DNA of 62,545 bases, taken from assembly GCA_001574975.1 (NCBI GenBank), contig KQ965787.1, positions 27,256-89,800 of the forward strand. The letters are read 5' to 3'. Made by a program: the position numbers and the translations under genes. Source of the stretch: Gonapodya prolifera JEL478 (taxonomy: Eukaryota; Monoblepharomycota; Monoblepharidomycetes; Monoblepharidales; Gonapodyaceae). Below the pieces are notes generated by a model. It searched no databases. It was not told the DNA's origin and was given only the letters and a program-made list of their open reading frames with translations. Shown piece after piece: positions 57,515 to 62,545 of the stretch (position 1 is its first letter; every line of letters starts with the position of its first letter).

Positions 57515-59508
57515 CTACTGTACTTCAACACTCCACATGTCGTTGTACACTCCCGAGGTATCCATACCACCCACAAAAATCATCCTCGCACCCTGCCCAT
57601 GCCCACCACCGACACACACCGCCCCATGATCAAGCCTCCCGCCAAACGCCCGTTCCTGCTCCTTCTCCTGCTGCTGCGCACGCCCTCGCGACCCTCTCCG
57701 TGACGAGCTCGGTGCCCGCGTTGTAAACGACACGGGACTCCACGTCAGTGTTTCGAGATGAAGCACGTGTGCGTCCGAGAGTGCGTATGGGGTCGGCGAG
57801 AGGGAGAGACCGCCGTGGATCAGAATGTGTGTTGGCGTTGATGATGTGTCGGGGGCGGCGTCGGTGGCAGGTTCGGGGACGGGCGGGGTGGCAGTTGGGG
57901 ACATTGTTGGTGCAGTTTCTGTCGGTTGTTCCCTGGAAGTGCTGGGCGAGTGAAGAGACGAGTCGCCGACGACTTGCGTGTGCGTTGGGTCTGAAAACGT
58001 GTCCGTGTGCGTGTCTGTCTTGGGGGGGGCGGATGTGGGTGGTGGTTCGGTGATCCGAGGCGAGGTCCGAGCACTGGCCAGCACCACCCCCACAGTAACA
58101 TGCCCCGACCTCGCCGCCGGCGCAGCACCCTTTGTGCGCACTGCAGACCACGTCAAGCCCTCTATCACATGAAACCGCTGTCAGTACCACCAACCACAAC
58201 TAACCCACCCCACTTCGGAAGTGATCGAACACCCACCTGTATCCCACACCCACACCACGCTCTCATCTTTCCTCGCTTTCACTTCGTTCCTCCCTGGCCC
58301 GGCGCTCGTACTCGTGTTTGTGGTGAGCTCGCCCTCCACACCTCCCACTACCCAAATTTTCGTTCCGACTGCCACGAGGGCATGGCCAAACCGCGGCGCA
58401 GGTGCAGGTGCAGGCGCAGGCACAAGAGCAGGTGTAGCGGAGGGACTGTCTTGGCCAGTGGGTAGGACGCGCTTCCACACGAGCGTTTCTAAACGACACA
58501 CGGGGGCCCGTTCACCCACACAATCAAACGCGTCCACGCCCCCGGCCCCAACCACCCCAACACTCACCACCACCACCACCACAATGCACAACCCACCACG
58601 CCGCGTCCTCCACCGCTTTATTCCCCTCCGCGGCTCCACCCGCCCACATCCACACCTCCCTCCTCCCGCCCTCTCCCCTTTCCACTAGAACACACGCCCC
58701 CCGGGCCGTACGAGGAGGCGGCGCCGATGTGCCGGGAGGTGTGGGGTGGTGGCAACAGTGGAGAGTGTCTGGTGGGCCGGTGCGCGGTCGGGGTCGGGAA
58801 GGACGAAGGTGGGAGATGTGTGTGGGGCAGCTGGATGACAGGACCACGCGTGCGGGGCAAGTGGGACGTACCAAGATCCATCGTCCACGTGTCATTGAGC
58901 ACCTCGGCGCCCGTGGACCCGCCAAACACAAACATCTCCCGTCTGTGTCTCGGCCTCGTCTCATCGTTCCCTGCTCCGGTCCCAGACCCGGTCGCGTTCA
59001 TGTTCTCGTCCACTTGGGTAGATGGAACAACGCGGTCGATAGCAACCGCAAAATGCTCGTACCGCGCCTTGGGCCACGCCGGTCCCGCCTGCGACGGCGC
59101 TCCCGGTGCAGTTTTTGGAGGTCCCTCACGCGTCCACTTGTGGCCGTCTGTACACATACACACACATGCCGGCCACAATCAAACTTCACTCGTACTTTAC
59201 GACCCGTCGTGCAGAGGGAAGAGAGGCTCACCAACATCCACGATCCACACTTCCCCACTGACACCTTCCTCCCCGCTCGCGCCGGCGAACATCAAAATCC
59301 GTCCCGTTCCTTCCACTCCCTTCGCACTCTTTTCCTTTTCATGCTCTCCCACGCCCCCATCGCCCGCGCCATCATCCGCCGCCGCCGCTGCGCCGGAGGG
59401 GGAGAGAACGGGCGCGGGTGGGACGTACACGAGGGAGTGTCCCACGCGAGGCGATGGGCGTGCCCCAATTGGAGCCAGGGAAGTCCATGATGCGGTGAGG
59501 GGCGGCAT
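57515..59508 (-). CDS. Kelch-repeat protein
   Basis: At least four exons on the minus strand encode repeated kelch blades: an R-x-G-H-S/A start, a strand ending in hydrophobic-GG, then a D-x-W ending. Visible blades include PRVGHSLVYV...ILMFAGASG...VWIVDVG, RYEHFAVAI...EMFVFGGSTGAEVLNDTWTMDLG, VWMWAGGAAEGN...DAAWW, PRFGHALVAVGTKIWVVGGVEG...VWVWDTG, ARSGHVTVGVV...HILIHGGLSL, and a last GAVCVGGGHGQGARMIFVGGMDTSG...NDMWSVEV. Six blades form a near-complete beta-propeller. Long Pro/Thr/Ala-rich loops are inserted. Such proteins act as binding scaffolds (for example Rab effectors or cell-polarity factors); which one this is cannot be told. The ATG at 59508 starts the first blade; an upstream ATG at 59568 with a 46-nt intron is also possible. 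The stop is at 57515. Confidence 0.8.
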
Positions 59509-59569
59509 TGGGCGCTGGGAAGTGGAGGTTGTGGCCGGGTGAATGGTGATATTTACCCGAGCAGACATA

Positions 59570-61110
59570 CTGCTCCTGCGTTTCTCGACGCATGATTCCA
59601 TTCACAATTTTCACGTCCAGCCTGGAAACGAACATAGACCGATTCATAGCAGCAGTAGTTGATTGAGCCGGCATATTGCTCCTGCGAGTTGAGAGAGCTT
59701 GAGCGCTCGCAAAATGATGAAAGCGAGTGCAAGTACAAGAGTGCGTATGCATGACTACGTGAAGAAAGTGGTGAAGCAATTCGACGTGGAGTCTGCAAGT
59801 CAACATCCAACAGAGAAAATGTTGAATCAAATAGAATTGAGATTGAGCAGCAATATGCACGAGATGAGAGGGTTTGGATGGATCAGGTTTGCTGTCCTCT
59901 CCTCAACACGCCATGTATCTCCAAAAATTGCAAAACTGTACGTGTGTGGCGTTTTATCTCACGTCTATAATTTACACGTCTATTGCCGACTGCAATCAAT
60001 CAGTCAAGGAGACCAAAATTTGCTATTCCTGTTGAACAACTACACAGCCCATTTTCCTGGCAATGAGTGATTGAAACAAAGAAAGCACAAAATCTGGGTG
60101 ACAAGGCATTTGACCATGATTGATGAGTCATCAGACAAACAATTTGGTGCAGAACCTCTGGCGCGGCACCTTTCAAGATTCAAACAGACTGGATTTAATA
60201 TGTTTGCTGTTCCAATCTTACTGGCAAAATAACAAAACCATAAAATTGCATGTTTAAGCACGTACCATTTACCAACATGCAAAAGCCTTCCACACCTGGG
60301 CTCCACATGACAGTCCAGTCGTGATCTGTGTTGTGTAGTCTGTGGTTGCAGCTTAGTCACTGATATCCTGAAGGCTGAAGCAGATTTAGAGCTGGCATCA
60401 GGAAACAAGACTTGCCACACTATTCCAGATTGACAAAACATGTTCTGCAGTGTACAACGCATGTAGATGATTTGGAAAAATGTATTTTAGAATGTATTTC
60501 TCAGTCCTTAGATGTCCAGGGTTTGAAAAGCATGCAGAAAGTAACCTCATGCATGTTTCCAGGTGGTCACATTTACAGGAGAGATGACCATAAAGTAATC
60601 TTGTGCATGTTTCCAGGTGGTCACATTCACCAGTAGAGATGACCATGAATGATACAAGCTTGGCTTTGATTTCAGAACAGGTGGTGGCAGTGTTTTAGCC
60701 TTCCAGCACAGTTCCCCTTACATTTTGGGTGGAGAGATAGTGCAGGTGGCACAAAGTTGTGTGTAAATTGTTCCAAAGCAAAAGTCAAGGAGGTCTTCAA
60801 AACAGAGAGTTGTGGTGCACCAAATTTGCATGAACAACAGTGATCTGTCTGAGACAAATAAGCGACAGTATCCATAGTCCATATTGAGCATAAAGATTTT
60901 GCTCCACCACTTTAGCTCAACAAGGTTTGTTGTTTTGAAATCTTGTACTTGGCTGACCTCATGTGTGCATCAGAAAACAAACTTCACATTAATGCGTATA
61001 CCAGAGAGTTTGAGACATGAATGCCATTCAAAGGAAAATAACTTCAAGTGGAGAAGAAAGGGCAGTGGTCCCATCTATCAATTAAAAAAAAAAAAGGCAT
61101 GGTGTCCCCA
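59570..61110. other. AT-rich stretch with no supportable gene
   Basis: Short frames such as 59699-60070 (+) and 60040-60462 (-) are open but unrecognised. Composition is clearly more AT-rich than the genes to the left, as in an old mobile-element graveyard. A two-copy tandem repeat lies at 60551-60644. Confidence 0.4.
60551..60644. repeat. Two-copy tandem repeat, 54-bp period
   Basis: GCATGTTTCCAGGTGGTCAC followed by ATT(T/C)AC...AGAGATGACCAT occurs at 60551-60590 and again at 60605-60644, with few differences. Confidence 0.9.
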
Positions 61111-61114
61111 ATTA

Positions 61115-61320
61115 GTGTTACGAGGGAGCGAGTAACTCGCTCAAAAAGGTCCAACTCGCAACTCGCTCCCTCGGAGTGAGTCAACTCCCAACTCGCTCCC
61201 TCGGTTGTTGCTCAACTCCCGAACTCGCTCCATCNACGATTCACAAACTCCGAACTCGCTCCCTCATATGGGAGTCAACTCCGAACTCCGCGAGTTGACT
61301 CGGTTACAACTCGCAGGTTA
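61115..61320. repeat. Tandem ACTCGCTCCCTCGG low-complexity array beside the hAT gene
   Basis: Five or so imperfect units of the type AACTCGCTCCCTCGG-x-TCAACTCC follow one another, starting with an inverted GAGGGAGCGAGT unit at 61123. An ambiguous base lies at 61235. The array starts about 75 bp beyond the stop codon of the hAT transposase gene, so it may be the subterminal region of that element. Confidence 0.75.
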
Positions 61321-61395
61321 AAAAGCAGGCTAAATGTAAAAAAAAAATATATTCGGAGTTACAATGTTACAAACGTNAAGTCCCAACTTAATAAA

Positions 61396-62545
61396 TTATC
61401 GCTTCATACACATTAATTCTGGATATTCCTGCTTCCACTTCTTTAATAACATTAAGTTTCTAATCATTACAGGTCCAAGACGGTACCTCCGGTCCCCAAT
61501 AACATTCCTCCCCGCGGAAAACATCCGCTCTGATTCCGCGCTGGTCCCTGGAATCCCCAGGTAGTCTNGCGCCATCCGCTGGAGTCCCGGAAGGTCTCCC
61601 CTTCCCTTCCAGTACTCCAGCAAATCCGTCCTCCGCGGCCTCCTGGTCTCCATCAAGTACTGGTCCAGTTCCCCTTGCATATCCTCGTCCTCATCAAAAA
61701 TACTCATTGCTCCTGCATCCTCCGTGGCTGAAGTCCGACGCCCAAGGCCACCACCCGTTGCAACACTTGCATACCTGTTGTCAAATGTTGCTCGGATGGT
61801 GGCCTCCGCTTCGTCCACGTACTTTGTTTCCCATCCTTGTTCCCGCATCCACAATAGCTTGTATGCCGGGTGCAGCACTGTCATAAAATTAGTCAAGGTG
61901 TCACTGATGTAAAACCGCAACGGGGTAACTCACCTAACGCAATCCAATAGAGCCTTGTGCTATCCGTCTTTGCGTAGTACTTCCGAAGCACTTCCATGAT
62001 GGCTTCCCGAACCGTCGAAAGGACCAGCAGCAACCCAACGTCTGCGTCCTCAAGCTTGTCCATTACGACGTTGAAGAGGGGGATGACCATCACGAGGGTC
62101 GGGTACGCTGCACTCTCCACCAAGGAGAGTGCTTGTGCTAGCGGCTGCATGAAATAGACAGGACAGGGTTAAGTGAGACCAGATCACAATTCACGTTTGC
62201 ACCTACCTCAAGGAGACGTCGAACCTTCTCCAGATAGTTCCAGTCCTCGTCCGTCAGTTTCCACTCCCGCAGTCCCACGTCCGAAGCGAAAAGCTTCTCC
62301 ACCTCCGCTCTGTCCTGCATGGCGTGGGTGATGGCATCAAAATCCGATTTCCATCGGGTTCCAACCGGCACCACTAACTCGCGGGCCTTGGATCGTTCCA
62401 CAAACTGCTTTGCGTACAGTTTGCGGAGTCTTGGAGAGCGTAGAACCTTGTAAACGAGCTCATAGAGCTCCAGGACAACAAGTTACCAAAGATGCAGCCA
62501 CATGAAAAAAGACAAAACAGCCACTCACCTTCTTTACAGGTCCAT
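61396..62545 (-). mobile_element. hAT-family transposase gene, 3' part, cut by the window edge
   Basis: Minus-strand exons read as the C-terminal half of a hAT transposase. From the right edge: VVPVGTRWKSDFDAITHAM (the T-R-W block), LTDEDWNYLEKVRRLLE, PLAQALSLVESAAYPTL, IPLFNVVMDKLED, then LHPAYKLLWM. The last exon (from about 61878) holds the hAT dimerisation region: DLLEYWKGRGDLPGLQRMA, DYLGIPGTSAESERMFSAG and IRNLMLLKKW. Introns at about 61870-61935 and 62147-62208 have plausible GT-AG ends. An ambiguous base at 61567 hides one codon. No stop interrupts the visible exons, so the element could be young. The N-terminal zinc-finger part and the other terminus lie outside the window. Confidence 0.9.

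Noticed and set aside
1-62545. CRISPR arrays, bacterial operons, riboswitches
   Set aside because: The genome is eukaryotic by intron content and gene families; no regularly spaced direct repeats of CRISPR type were seen.

Overview
The window is a stretch of a eukaryotic, almost certainly fungal, nuclear genome. Protein genes are broken by many short spliceosomal introns (about 45 to 380 nt, GTGAGT-like donors). Typical eukaryotic families are present: SA/Scc3-type cohesin, Sec62, mitochondrial 2-oxoglutarate dehydrogenase E1, calponin/transgelin, a fungal GH128 (Asl1-like) glucanase, tRNA-Asp, and hAT and Copia elements. The phylum cannot be settled from the sequence alone. All multi-exon models here were spliced by eye and checked for reading phase; where that failed, the entry says so.

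Layout. 1-7.4 kb: accessory, repeat-like DNA with a GAGTCC-rich low-complexity array at the left edge, a possible small two-exon gene (4637-5060) and an unrecognised minus-strand ORF (6014-6547). 7.4-17 kb: gene-dense core with a transgelin/calponin gene (+), a RING protein gene (-), and divergently from it a 1457-residue gene (+) whose N-terminus looks like a small module known from bacterial plasmid/phage-type proteins. 17.5-18.5 kb: an ankyrin/coiled-coil gene with unresolved exons. 18.5-22.3 kb: little that can be supported. 22.3-24.8 kb (-): a secreted protein with a Reeler-like domain and a long Met/Thr/Ala-Ala-Gly repeat tail, two of whose introns share a repeat. 25.7-28.6 kb: decayed repeats, a broken duplicate of the end of the GH128 gene together with a tRNA-Asp, and a Copia reverse transcriptase scrap.

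30.5-37.2 kb (-): two mitochondrial catabolic enzymes side by side, methylmalonate-semialdehyde dehydrogenase and 2-oxoglutarate dehydrogenase E1. One makes acyl-CoA from valine/pyrimidine breakdown; the other is the TCA-cycle E1. 37.7-39.1 kb: a decayed F-box-like gene. 40.2 kb: a long near-perfect hairpin. 40.6-42.2 kb (-): a B-type-cyclin-like gene with an apparent one-base frameshift. 42.2-45.8 kb: low-complexity, unresolved. 45.8-47.4 kb (+): intact GH128 gene followed by a second tRNA-Asp; this pair is the parent or sister of the broken copy at 27.4-28.0 kb. 49.0-59.5 kb (-): three minus-strand genes in a row, Sec62, the SA/STAG cohesin subunit with AT-hook-like N-terminal repeats, and a kelch-repeat protein. 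59.6-61.1 kb: AT-rich, unresolved. 61.1-62.5 kb (-): the 3' part of a hAT transposase gene running off the right edge, next to a GAGT/GAGC-rich array.

No multi-gene defence or biosynthetic cluster is visible. The most unusual items are the bacterial-like module in a huge low-complexity fungal protein, the Reeler-like repeat protein with repeat-bearing introns, the duplicated GH128/tRNA-Asp block, the 46-bp-arm hairpin, and the repeated AT-hook-like extension on cohesin.
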